Under the pieces are notes generated by a model. That model searched no databases. It was not told where the DNA came from and saw only the letters and a program-made list of their open reading frames with translations. Made by a program: the position numbers and the translations under genes. A DNA stretch of 64,000 nt from Microbacteriaceae bacterium 3FA27C10 (lineage in GTDB: Bacteria > Actinomycetota > Actinomycetes > Actinomycetales > Microbacteriaceae), in contig SCNI01000004.1 in the NCBI GenBank assembly GCA_005502775.1, forward strand, positions 1 to 64,000. Direction: 5' to 3'. Below are positions 1 to 6,350 of the stretch, piece after piece (within the stretch, counting starts at the first letter, position 1; each line of letters begins with the position of its first letter).

Positions 1-1
1 G

Positions 2-94
2 TGCGTCGTCGCCTCCACGTCAGTTGAGAAGTTGCTCGCGCGCATCGGCCTACTACTCGTCGCTCTCGGAGTCCTCATCTCAGTGCTCGTCTAA
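2..94 (+). CDS. C-terminal end of a small membrane protein (partial)
   Basis: The reading frame is open from the left edge and ends at a TAA. The last twenty or so residues (LLARIGLLLVALGVLISVLV) form one hydrophobic segment that reaches the C-terminus, suggesting a tail anchor or the last helix of a membrane protein. A hairpin with a T-rich flank follows about 40 bases downstream and would end its transcript. Only about 30 codons are visible, so no function can be given. Confidence 0.35.
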   Translation, partial: CVVASTSVEKLLARIGLLLVALGVLISVLV

Positions 95-133
95 AACTGG
101 CAGTAATTACGAATTTCCTGCACCACCACGAAG

Positions 134-171
134 AGCCCCGGCTCGATCCCTCAGGGGGTCGGGTCGGGGCT
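134..171 (+). terminator. hairpin terminator between convergent genes
   Basis: AGCCCCG and CGGGGCT form the outer stem, and CGATCCC pairs with GGGGTCG around a TCAG loop. On the plus strand it is followed by TTTCTT, so it best serves the partial gene to its left. The stop codon of the minus-strand gene lies in the loop, so the hairpin also overlaps the end of that gene. Confidence 0.6.
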
Positions 172-393
172 TTCTTCGCGTTCCACGGTGCCGACGAACA
201 CGTACCCGGCGAGTCGGTGCTCGTCCCAGTCCTCATCGTCGACGAGCTCGAAGACCTCGAGCATGCCCGGAACCACGGTTGGTCGGCGCAGGGTCTGCGG
301 CGGTCGGGTGATGCCGTCGGGTAGTGGGGCGATGATCGCTTCGGTGCGTACCGGGTCGCGGTAGGTGAGGGTGGCGCGGTAGAGGGACTCCAT
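151..393 (-). CDS. hypothetical protein, last gene of a small accessory operon
   Basis: This 80-residue acidic protein (MESLYRATLTYRD at the N-terminus, ending in a Pro/Asp tail) has no recognisable motif, signal peptide or membrane segment. Its ATG lies two bases after the stop of the 43-codon gene upstream, which in turn overlaps the 125-codon gene by ATGA, so the three are very probably translated together. It sits in the accessory region beside an integrase, where short proteins of unknown function are common. I do not recognise the family. Confidence 0.55.
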   Translation of the reverse strand: MESLYRATLTYRDPVRTEAIIAPLPDGITRPPQTLRRPTVVPGMLEVFELVDDEDWDEHRLAGYVFVGTVEREESPDPTP

Positions 394-395
394 GC

Positions 396-527
396 TCAGC
401 GGGCGGTGATCCAGAGGCGCTGCTCGGCACGCTCAGGGAGGGCGGCTTTGGCGGTCTCGTAGTCGGGCCCTTCGGCCTGGTCCTCGACGACGTCGTCGCC
501 TACACGGTAGCCTGCACGCACGATCAT
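396..527 (-). CDS. hypothetical 43-residue protein
   Basis: The frame encodes MIVRAGYRVGDDVVEDQAEG followed by a short Ala/Glu-rich helix-like part ending ERAEQRLWITAR. Its ATG overlaps the TGA of the preceding gene (ATGA), and its own stop is two bases before the next start, so position argues that it is real despite its small size. No domain is recognised. It could be a small accessory or antitoxin-like protein, but nothing in the sequence shows that. Confidence 0.42.
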   Translation of the reverse strand: MIVRAGYRVGDDVVEDQAEGPDYETAKAALPERAEQRLWITAR

Positions 528-901
528 GCTCCGAGGGTACTCCGCGGCCCGTAGGCGTCCGAGCGCGACAGGGCCGGGTTGCCCGCGCCGGCGGTCGCTG
601 CCCGGTGGCAGGCCATCGCTGCGTCGTCGAGTTCACGGAAGTAGCCGGCACCGATCAGCCGCCGCGTTTCGACGTCGACCCTCACGGCCCGGTACCGCCA
701 CACCTGTTCGCCCTCGAGGACCACTTGGAGGTAGCGGATCTCCGCGAACGTCTCCTTCGTTCCCGGGCGGGGGAACAGCCACACCATGGGGCGGAGAGTA
801 TCGACGGGGTGCCAGGCGGCCACGGGGTGCTCCTCGAGAGTGTGATCGGAGTCTGATCGAGTGTGATCAGTGGTCACACGCCGGCCCGTGCGATGATCCA
901 T
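524..901 (-). CDS. hypothetical protein, first gene of a small accessory operon
   Basis: The product is a 125-residue soluble protein. The middle (about residues 40-90: Trp-rich MVWLFPRPG, then FAEIRYLQVVLEGEQVWRYRAVRVD) looks like a small beta-rich fold; the N-terminus is polar and His/Asp-rich. The first ATG lies six bases after a TTTAAT hexamer, which fits a leaderless start; a GTG eight codons further in is an alternative. An operator-like palindrome falls inside the first codons. The two genes downstream overlap or abut it, making a three-gene operon. No known family is recognised. Confidence 0.55.
   Translation of the reverse strand: MDHRTGRRVTTDHTRSDSDHTLEEHPVAAWHPVDTLRPMVWLFPRPGTKETFAEIRYLQVVLEGEQVWRYRAVRVDVETRRLIGAGYFRELDDAAMACHRAATAGAGNPALSRSDAYGPRSTLGA
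861..879. promoter_or_regulatory. operator-like 19-bp palindrome with phased TGATC repeats
   Basis: GTGTGATCA and TGGTCACAC form two 9-bp arms around a single G with one mismatch. TGATC also occurs at 843, 854 and 864, that is at 10-11 bp steps, one turn of the helix. The palindrome lies just inside the first gene of the minus-strand operon, about 22-40 bases after the inferred transcription start, a usual place for a repressor site. Confidence 0.35.
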
Positions 902-907
902 TCTCGG

Positions 908-913
908 ATTAAA
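908..913 (-). promoter_or_regulatory. candidate -10 element of the three-gene accessory operon
   Basis: TTTAAT stands six bases before the ATG at 901 on the minus strand, the spacing seen in leaderless actinobacterial transcripts. No ribosome binding site precedes that ATG. No clear -35 box is visible. Confidence 0.35.
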
Positions 914-1027
914 TTTCCAGCGGCACTATCTACGGTTGTTCGATAGAACGACGGCGGCCCGCCGGATGCGTCAACATCCAGACGGGCCTATGCCGCCTCC
1001 ATCACCGCTAAGTATCTGGAGAACGAC

Positions 1028-1942
1028 ATGCAACACCCTACTGTCCTGCGCGCGCTCACTTCCACGCCCCGCCCCGACGACATCGCCCTCGAAGCGTTCC
1101 TCGACCGCTACAGCGGCGGCACACGCGAGAACTACGCCACGGTGCTCCACATCCTCTTCGAGTGGTGCGAACGGCGCTCTATCGAGCCGCTGGCCGCCAC
1201 ACGGCAGCAGCTCGAGCAGTTCGCCCGCTACATGGAGAACGAGCGCCGTTGCGCACCCTCCACGGTCGCGAGCCACCTCTCCGTGGTGAAGGGCTACTAC
1301 AAGTTCGCGTTCATCGACGAGTGGATCGCACGCTCCCCCGCCGAATACCTTCGCATGCCGATGCACTTCCCCGATCCCGCTCGCCGCACCTGGTTGAACC
1401 GCAACGAGTTCGGCGCCGTCCTTCACGCTGCGCAGGAGTCGCACGTGATGGAGTGGGCCCTGATCTCGATGCTTGGCCTTCTCGGCCTCCGGATCTCGGA
1501 GGCACTGTCTGTGCAGATCGAGGACTTCCAGACCATCGAGCGCGGCCACCGCATCCTCCGCATCGTCGGAAAGGGCAAGAAGGCCGCGAACATCCCGCTG
1601 CCGGTCATGGTGCAGCGAGCCATGGATGCCGCCGCAGGGTCACGAGAGTCCGGCCAGCTGCTGCTCCGCCCGATCAACGGTGAACCGATGAACCGCCGGT
1701 CGGCCGCGATCGCCATCACACGCCTCGTGCGCAGCTGCGGGATCGAAACGAATATCACCCCGCACTCGTTCCGGCGCGCGTACATCACCAACGGTCTCGC
1801 TGCGGGCGTGAACGTCAGGGAGATGCAGAAGGGTGCCCGGCACTCCGACCCGCGCCTCACCATGAGCTACGACCGCCGCGAAGACGACTACGACAGCTCC
1901 GCCAACTTCACAGTCGCGAGCTTCATCGCGGCTGCTGCTTAG
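1028..1942 (+). CDS. tyrosine recombinase / integrase
   Basis: The 304-residue protein has the two-part build of XerC/XerD-type recombinases: a SAM-like DNA-binding domain (about residues 15-105) and a catalytic domain (about 120-290). The catalytic set is complete: Arg155 in GLRISEAL, Lys182 or Lys184 in GKGKK, His246-x-x-Arg249 in HSFRR, His272 in RHSDPR and the nucleophile Tyr281. A GGAG seven bases ahead supports the ATG used. It lacks the longer N-terminal arm-binding domain of large phage integrases, so it could act in integration of the surrounding element or in plasmid or phage dimer resolution. It points toward the tRNA-Lys gene about 1.1 kb away, which suggests, but does not prove, that this tRNA is its target. 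Confidence 0.95.
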   Translation: MQHPTVLRALTSTPRPDDIALEAFLDRYSGGTRENYATVLHILFEWCERRSIEPLAATRQQLEQFARYMENERRCAPSTVASHLSVVKGYYKFAFIDEWIARSPAEYLRMPMHFPDPARRTWLNRNEFGAVLHAAQESHVMEWALISMLGLLGLRISEALSVQIEDFQTIERGHRILRIVGKGKKAANIPLPVMVQRAMDAAAGSRESGQLLLRPINGEPMNRRSAAIAITRLVRSCGIETNITPHSFRRAYITNGLAAGVNVREMQKGARHSDPRLTMSYDRREDDYDSSANFTVASFIAAAA

Positions 1943-1946
1943 CGGT

Positions 1947-2399
1947 TCAGGGATGGAATCTCGGCTCCGTTGAGTACAGCCCATAGGTTGCGTCCGTGAT
2001 TGTCATCGTCGGCACGACGCAGACGTTGCTCGTTCCGACTGCGAATTCGGTGATGAGCGAGTCAGGTGGAAGGCCGGTTCCGCCGTCGATCTTGTTGCGT
2101 GCCGAGGAGAGGATGTCGGCTGCGGCGGCGAACCGTTGCGCGGAGGTCATCGTCTGGAGCCAATCGGCGCAAGTGGTTTCCGCGTAGGACTTCGGCCAAG
2201 TCTGCGTGTACTTGCTGACGTCACTGCTCGAGGATGACGTGGAGGTGTGCGATGAGCCGATCGCGGTGCACGCGACGAAACCCACGATCACGATCGCCAC
2301 GATGACCAGACAACCGATTACTGGCCGACCGGCACCCTTGCCTCCGCCGGACGGAATCCCAGGAGGCTGTCGAATTCCCGGGGGCTCTCGGTTCGTCAT
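1947..2399 (-). CDS. membrane-anchored hypothetical protein
   Basis: The product has 150 residues: a Pro/Gly-rich cytoplasmic start, one transmembrane helix (about residues 28-48, VIGCLVIVAIVIVGFVACTA), a Ser/Thr-rich linker and an outward-facing domain with two cysteines (in TTCADW and NVCVV). The C-terminal part (ADWLQTMTSAQRFAAAADIL) resembles small exported domains found in actinobacterial accessory proteins, but I cannot name the family. Its ATG overlaps the TGA of the 63-residue gene upstream, so the two are co-translated. Its stop is close to the end of the convergent integrase gene. Confidence 0.6.
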   Translation of the reverse strand: MTNREPPGIRQPPGIPSGGGKGAGRPVIGCLVIVAIVIVGFVACTAIGSSHTSTSSSSSDVSKYTQTWPKSYAETTCADWLQTMTSAQRFAAAADILSSARNKIDGGTGLPPDSLITEFAVGTSNVCVVPTMTITDATYGLYSTEPRFHP

Positions 2400-2587
2400 G
2401 CCTTGGGCATCCTGAGCACGAAGTCGACAGGACCGATCGGCGACCCCCGATTGGTACCGACGACCTCCCAGCCGCGGGCAGCAAGCTCGTTCAGTTCCCG
2501 CGTCACGTGATCTTCGGTGCTCTCGCCCCGCAGCCGAACGTTGCCCTTCACGGGCAACTGGACATACCAGTACTCGTACATCTGCAT
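2396..2587 (-). CDS. small DUF4177-like protein
   Basis: This 63-residue protein reads YEYWYVQLPV at the start and LNELAARGWEVVGTNRG in the middle. That layout, a short strand followed by a helix and the phrase LN-L-a-x-GWEVV, is typical of small DUF4177-like proteins, whose role is unknown. GAGGGGG precedes the ATG by a normal distance. The stop overlaps the start of the downstream membrane protein by four bases, which suggests the two are made in equal amounts and may work together. Confidence 0.6.
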   Translation of the reverse strand: MQMYEYWYVQLPVKGNVRLRGESTEDHVTRELNELAARGWEVVGTNRGSPIGPVDFVLRMPKA

Positions 2588-2639
2588 GATTCCCCCTCAG
2601 AAATGCTGAGTCGAGCATAGCGGCGGGCGATGTCGGAGG

Positions 2640-2909
2640 GTGGCCAGACAATCGAGCATGCTCACTGACCACGACCACGCGATCATCCGCTTCGAGCAGG
2701 AGTATGGGCAGTTGCCTCGGTGGGAGAAGGTGTCGGCCATGAGGCGAGAGTTGGGTCTGTCGCAGACGATGTACGCCGCGAGACTAGGCCGGATCATCCA
2801 CGACCCGGGCGCGCTGCCCGTCGCTCCGCAGTTGATCTATCGTCTCCGCCGCATCGAGGCGCAGCGAATGGAAGAGCGCGAGGCGCGGCTTCTCAGGCGC
2901 GATGAATAG
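2640..2909 (+). CDS. DUF3263 family protein
   Basis: The protein (89 residues from the GTG, 83 from the ATG at 2658) matches the DUF3263 pattern: LTDHDHAIIRFEQEYG at the start, a helix-turn-helix-like middle (REL-GLSQTMYAARLGRII) and DPGAL-VAPQLIYRLRRIEAQR. DUF3263 proteins are small, predicted DNA-binding actinobacterial proteins of unknown role. GGAGGG lies too close to the GTG and rather far from the ATG, so the start is uncertain. It stands between the accessory genes and the tRNA, so it may belong to the element or be a leftover of the chromosome. Confidence 0.75.
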   Translation: MARQSSMLTDHDHAIIRFEQEYGQLPRWEKVSAMRRELGLSQTMYAARLGRIIHDPGALPVAPQLIYRLRRIEAQRMEEREARLLRRDE

Positions 2910-2961
2910 CGCCGCAATCCGTCGAGTTTCCGTCGAGCTGAGGAGCTTGCAACAAGAAGCA

Positions 2962-3003
2962 GAACGGCCTCTGAACCGCGTATTCGCAGGTCAGAGGCCG
3001 TTC
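2962..3003. terminator. hairpin downstream of tRNA-Lys and the DUF3263 gene
   Basis: GAACGGCCTCTGA and TCAGAGGCCGTTC form a perfect 13-bp stem with a 16-base loop. It stands between the 3' end of the minus-strand tRNA and the end of the plus-strand DUF3263 gene, so it can terminate both. There is no long T-run on either side. Confidence 0.65.
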
Positions 3004-3006
3004 GAC

Positions 3007-3082
3007 TGGTGCACCCCCTGGGACTTGAACCCAGAACCCACTGATTAAGAGTCAGTTGCTCTGCCGATTGAGCTAGAGGTGC
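3007..3082 (-). tRNA. tRNA-Lys (anticodon CTT)
   Basis: Read on the minus strand, the cloverleaf is complete. The acceptor GCACCTC pairs with GGGGTGC, the D arm has GCTC/GAGC, the anticodon stem is ACTGA/TCAGT around CTCTTAA with anticodon CTT, the T arm is CTGGG/CCCAG with TTCAAGT, the discriminator is A, and CCA is encoded. It is likely the attachment site for the accessory region that follows its 3' end. Confidence 0.97.
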
Positions 3083-3178
3083 GCGGCTCTTGGCGAGCCA
3101 GTCGTCAACATTAGCATGCTCCCAAGGCCTTCGCGAACCGGCCGGATGCGGTGCTCGCGGATGCGAAATACTGGACCC

Positions 3179-3661
3179 ATGACAGATTCCAGCGCGCGCA
3201 TCGACGCCGGTCAGACCGCCCCCGAATTCACGCTCCTCGACGAAGACGGCGTCGCCCGTTCCCTCTCGGACTACCGCGGCAAGCGCGTCATCCTCTACTT
3301 CTACCCCGAAGCCGGAACGCCGGGCTGCACCACCGAGGCGTGCGACTTCCGCGACAACCTCAACTCGCTGAAGAGCGCCGGCTACACCGTGCTCGGGGTC
3401 TCGCGCGACGCCCCCGCGAAGCTCCGCGGCTGGATCGACGAGCAGGGTCTCAACTTCACCCTGCTCTCCGACCCGGATGTCGCCGTGCACCACCTCTACG
3501 GCGCCTGGGGCGAGAAGTCGCTCTACGGCAAGACCGTCACCGGCGTGCTGCGCTCCACCTTCGTCATCGACGAAGAGGGAGTGGTCACTCTCGCGCTCTA
3601 CAACGTCAAGGCCACCGGCCACGTCGCCATGCTGCGCAAGAAGCTCAAGATCGACGCCTGA
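3179..3661 (+). CDS. bcp: thioredoxin-dependent thiol peroxidase (Bcp-type peroxiredoxin)
   Basis: This cytoplasmic enzyme reduces hydrogen peroxide and organic hydroperoxides with electrons from thioredoxin. The 160 residues cover one peroxiredoxin domain. The motif FYPEAGTPGCTTEACDFRD holds the peroxidatic Cys50 and a second cysteine, Cys55, placed as the resolving residue of atypical 2-Cys Bcp proteins. VLGVSRDAPAKLRGW and STFVIDEEG are also family hallmarks. An AATACT hexamer sits six bases before the ATG, so the transcript may be leaderless. It converges on a small membrane-protein gene only ten bases away. Confidence 0.95.
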   Translation: MTDSSARIDAGQTAPEFTLLDEDGVARSLSDYRGKRVILYFYPEAGTPGCTTEACDFRDNLNSLKSAGYTVLGVSRDAPAKLRGWIDEQGLNFTLLSDPDVAVHHLYGAWGEKSLYGKTVTGVLRSTFVIDEEGVVTLALYNVKATGHVAMLRKKLKIDA

Positions 3662-3670
3662 GCGGCGGCG

Positions 3671-4120
3671 TCAGACGTCGCGCTTCGTGGCGGCGACGAC
3701 CGAAGGCGTGAACAGCAGCAGGATTCCGAGCACCGCGGGGATCAGGAGATACCAGCCGATGGTCGGCGTGGCCACCATGCCCTGGAAGCATCCGATGGCG
3801 ATGACCACCTGGAGCAGCTGCCAGGTGAGGGTCGCCGCCCGCGTCCACGGCCGCGCGCGCAGCGTGTGCACGGCGACCACGGCGAGGAACACCGCCGCGA
3901 TGGCGGACAGCACGAGGATGGCGAGCGCGGTCTGATAGGAGCTCGGCTGCACCGTCAGGAGCTCGATCGCGAGCCACACGACGACACCGGCCATGACGAG
4001 CGCTTCGGCGCCCACGATGGCCGCGAGGAGAACGAGCAGAGCCGGTCGGCGCGGCAGCTCGGAGCGGCCCGTCGACGAGGCTTCGCCAGACGTTCGCGCG
4101 TCGTTCATGTCGTCACTCAT
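3671..4120 (-). CDS. small four-helix membrane protein of unknown function
   Basis: The product has 149 residues: a polar N-terminus (MSDDMNDARTSGEASS), then four hydrophobic segments (about residues 28-50, 58-80, 92-112 and 118-140) and a short charged tail ATKRDV. A CGGAG seven bases upstream supports the ATG used; an in-frame ATG four codons later is possible. No catalytic motif is visible and I do not recognise the family. It is convergent with bcp and divergent from whiB1. Confidence 0.7.
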   Translation of the reverse strand: MSDDMNDARTSGEASSTGRSELPRRPALLVLLAAIVGAEALVMAGVVVWLAIELLTVQPSSYQTALAILVLSAIAAVFLAVVAVHTLRARPWTRAATLTWQLLQVVIAIGCFQGMVATPTIGWYLLIPAVLGILLLFTPSVVAATKRDV

Positions 4121-4187
4121 GGCCGTACTCCGTAGAAAACCCTTGATTTGCAAATACCAGTATGCGACCATATTTGAGGTCAATGTT

Positions 4188-4228
4188 GCTCACAGTGACG
4201 TGAGCGGGTGCATCCAAGTCTGGATGCA
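4188..4228. promoter_or_regulatory. two palindromes upstream of whiB1
   Basis: GCTCAC-N6-GTGAGC (4188-4205) is followed after three bases by TGCATCCA-AGTC-TGGATGCA (4209-4228). A third TGCATCCA half-site stands at 4289-4296, right before the whiB1 ribosome binding site. These look like regulator sites for whiB1 or for the divergent membrane-protein gene. The regulator is not known; the first palindrome differs from the usual CRP site TGTGA-N6-TCACA. Confidence 0.35.
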
Positions 4229-4310
4229 GCGTCCACCGTGCCATTGACCTTCACCCGAAAGTCTTCTGGTCTCTCGATCGAAGCACCCTGCATCCAAAGG
4301 AGCTCCCGCT

Positions 4311-4559
4311 ATGGATTGGCGCGACAAAGCCGCCTGCCTGACCGCCGACCCGGAACTTTTCTTCCCCGTGGGAAACACCGGACCGGCCGTCGATCAGATC
4401 GATAAGGCGAAGGCCGTGTGTGCCCGCTGCTCCGTGACCGAGATCTGCCTGCAGTACGCCCTCGAAACCGGCCAGGACTCGGGCGTCTGGGGCGGCCTCA
4501 GCGAAGACGAGCGCCGCGCGCTGAAGCGCCGCGCTGCTCGCGCGCGCCGCGCATCCTGA
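4311..4559 (+). CDS. whiB1: WhiB1-type iron-sulfur transcriptional regulator
   Basis: WhiB proteins bind a [4Fe-4S] cluster, interact with the primary sigma factor and respond to nitric oxide or redox stress; WhiB1 is essential in mycobacteria. This 82-residue protein has the four cluster cysteines at 9, 37, 40 and 46, the GVWGG turn (about 59-63) and a basic DNA-binding tail (RRALKRRAARARRAS). The start MDWRDKAAC and the phrase PELFFPVGNTGPA match WhiB1 rather than WhiB2. AAGGAG precedes the ATG. The next gene on the other strand is a pdtaS homologue, the same neighbour as in M. tuberculosis. Confidence 0.93.
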   Translation: MDWRDKAACLTADPELFFPVGNTGPAVDQIDKAKAVCARCSVTEICLQYALETGQDSGVWGGLSEDERRALKRRAARARRAS

Positions 4560-4566
4560 ACTGAAC

Positions 4567-4601
4567 CGAGAACCCACTGATCACGAGTCAGTGGGTTCTC
4601 G
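4567..4601. terminator. hairpin between whiB1 and pdtaS
   Basis: CGAGAACCCACTGA and TCAGTGGGTTCTCG form a perfect 14-bp stem around TCACGAG. It begins six bases after the whiB1 stop codon and faces the end of the convergent kinase gene, so it can serve both. The arm and loop resemble the anticodon arm of the tRNA-Lys gene 1.5 kb to the left. Confidence 0.8.
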
Positions 4602-4640
4602 CATGTTCGGCGGCGAGCCGGCGCCGCACCGAGCCCCGGA

Positions 4641-6134
4641 TCACGGCTTCTTGAGCCACCGGAACGGGATCTCGATGGTCACGACCGTTCCCGAGCCCAC
4701 CATGGTGTGCCAGTCGATCGTGCCGCCGAGCTCCCCCTGGATGAGCGTGCGAACGATCTGCGTGCCGAGCCCCGAGCCGACTTTTCCCTCGGGCAGGCCG
4801 GTTCCGCTGTCGCGCACCTCGACCGTGAGGGTCTCCTCCGAGCGCGTGGCCACGATCTCGACCTCGCCCTCCTGACCGGCGAGGCCGTGCTCGACCGCGT
4901 TGGTCACGAGCTCGGTCAGCGCGAGGGCGAGGGGCGTGGCGTATTCGCTCGGAAGCACGCCGAAGCTGCCCGAGGACTTCGGATGCACGGTCGTGTTGTG
5001 CGCCGAGGCCACCTCCGCCACCAGCAACAGCACGCGGTCGAACACCGTGTCGAAGTCCACGCGCTGATTGAGGCCCTCCGAGAGGGTGTCGTGCACCACC
5101 GCGATGGCCGCGACGCGACGCATGGCCTGGGTCAGCGCATCCCGCGCCTCGTCGGAGTGGGTGCGCCGGGCCTGGATGCGCAAGAGCGACGCGACCGTCT
5201 GCAGGTTGTTCTTCACCCTGTGGTGGATCTCGCGGATGGTGGCGTCCTTGGTGATGAGCTCGCGCTCCTGGTGGCGCAGTTCGGTCACGTCACGGCTCAG
5301 CACGATGGCCCCGAAGCGGTGACCCCGGTTGCGCAGCGGAATCGCGCGCAGCGACACGGTGACACCCTTGGCCTCGATGTCGGTTCGCCACGGCGCCCGG
5401 CCCGTGACGACGAGGGGCAGCGACTCGTCGACCACGAGCCGGCCGCTGAGGAGGCCCGTGGTGACCTCGGCGAGCGACTGCCCCTCGAGCTCCCCCAAGA
5501 AACCCATGCGGTTGAAGGCGGAGAGCCCGTTCGGGCTCGCGAAGGTGACGATGCCGTCGACATCGAGCCGGATGAGCCCGTCGGATGCGCGCGGGGCGCC
5601 CCGGCGCGGCCCGGTGGGGGCGCCGAGATCGGGGAAGTCGCCCGCGGAGATCATCGAGAAGAGGTCGTTGGCGCACTCGTTGAAGGTGAGCTCCTGGCGA
5701 CTGGGGGTGCGCGCCTCGCTGAGGTTGGTGTGCCGCGTGATCACCGCGATCGGGCGATCGGTGGTGGTCTGGTCGGAGGCCGAGAGGCGGCGGAGCACCG
5801 GCACGGCGCGCACGCGCGTGGGAGTCTCCTCGTACCAGTCGGGGGCGGCGGTGTCGACGATCTGAGCGCTCTCGAACGCATCCGTGACCTGCTTGCGCCA
5901 TTCGGGCTTGATGGTCTGGCCCACGAAGTCCCGGTAGAAGAGCGTCGCCGAACTCGACGGGCGGGAGTGCGCGACGGCCACGAAGGTGCCGTCGACCGTG
6001 GGAACCCAGAGCACGATGTCGGCGAACGCCAGGTCGGCCAGGAGCTGGCAGTCGCTCACCAGCAGGTGCAACCACTCCACGTCGGCTTCGGTCGAGCTTC
6101 CGTGGGCGGCGACGAGATCACTGAGTGTTGACAC
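4641..6134 (-). CDS. pdtaS: PdtaS-type sensor histidine kinase
   Basis: The 497-residue soluble kinase has an N-terminal sensor domain of the H_kinase_N (GAF-like) type (about 5-145), a PAS domain (about 180-290), a HisKA_2 dimerisation domain with REIHHRVKNNLQ (phospho-acceptor His304 or His305) and an HATPase domain with the N box around Asn412, RDSGTGLP (Asp442) and GSGLGTQI. No membrane segment is present. In mycobacteria PdtaS phosphorylates PdtaR, an antiterminator with an ANTAR domain, and acts in copper/NO and cyclic di-GMP signalling. The response regulator is not beside it here. A GTG start (GTGTCAACA) is used. Its upstream region is the structured stretch described separately. Confidence 0.9.
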   Translation of the reverse strand: MSTLSDLVAAHGSSTEADVEWLHLLVSDCQLLADLAFADIVLWVPTVDGTFVAVAHSRPSSSATLFYRDFVGQTIKPEWRKQVTDAFESAQIVDTAAPDWYEETPTRVRAVPVLRRLSASDQTTTDRPIAVITRHTNLSEARTPSRQELTFNECANDLFSMISAGDFPDLGAPTGPRRGAPRASDGLIRLDVDGIVTFASPNGLSAFNRMGFLGELEGQSLAEVTTGLLSGRLVVDESLPLVVTGRAPWRTDIEAKGVTVSLRAIPLRNRGHRFGAIVLSRDVTELRHQERELITKDATIREIHHRVKNNLQTVASLLRIQARRTHSDEARDALTQAMRRVAAIAVVHDTLSEGLNQRVDFDTVFDRVLLLVAEVASAHNTTVHPKSSGSFGVLPSEYATPLALALTELVTNAVEHGLAGQEGEVEIVATRSEETLTVEVRDSGTGLPEGKVGSGLGTQIVRTLIQGELGGTIDWHTMVGSGTVVTIEIPFRWLKKP

Positions 6135-6155
6135 GCGTTCTAGCCTACGATGCAG

Positions 6156-6350
6156 CCCTGGGGAGTTCTGCCAGGGACGAGAGGCTCCCGTGGCCGAATT
6201 TCCCTACGAACCGACCACGGGAGCTGTCGCATTCCGGCCGGGATAGCGGTAGGTCGGGGGAACGGGCATCCCGGCCGGAAACTGGTGCGCTCTGTGCGCA
6301 AGATCATTCGACCATCCCCCGAACGGGTGGCGTTATGAGCAATTGCCACC
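6156..6350 (+). ncRNA. candidate structured RNA or riboregulator
   Basis: The 355-base gap between pdtaS and the next gene has no convincing small gene, but holds a row of perfect stems: CCCTGG/CCAGGG (6156-6176), GCTCCCGTGG/CCACGGGAGC (6184-6224), TTCCGGCCGGGAT/ATCCCGGCCGGAA (6232-6280), TGCGC/GCGCA (6286-6300) and GGTGGC/GCCACC (6326-6350). The loops of the second and third hairpins are complementary (TTCCC at 6200 with GGGAA at 6258; CTAC at 6204 with GTAG at 6249). A TACGAT hexamer ends five bases before the first stem and could be the -10 box of a plus-strand transcript. I cannot tell which strand is the RNA, or match it to a known class. The remaining 6351-6489 shows only the ribosome binding site of the next gene. 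Confidence 0.4.

Larger units (their letters stand above)
1..3006. mobile_element. probable end of an integrated element next to tRNA-Lys
   Basis: This stretch holds only small unknown genes, a tyrosine recombinase, a small DUF3263 protein and no housekeeping gene, whereas core genes begin directly on the other side of the tRNA-Lys gene. Base composition is less extreme than in the rest of the window, with short AT-rich patches. An integrase gene close to the 3' end of a tRNA gene is the classic layout of an integrated plasmid, phage or genomic island. The tRNA is complete, as expected when the element carries a copy of its 3' end. The left end and the second attachment repeat would be outside the window, so the type of element and its limits are not known. 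Confidence 0.45.

Noticed and set aside
4569-4592. Second attachment site of the accessory element
   Set aside because: The tRNA-like stretch after whiB1 lies on the 5' side of the tRNA, not where the element would end, and covers the anticodon arm only. A terminator explains it better.
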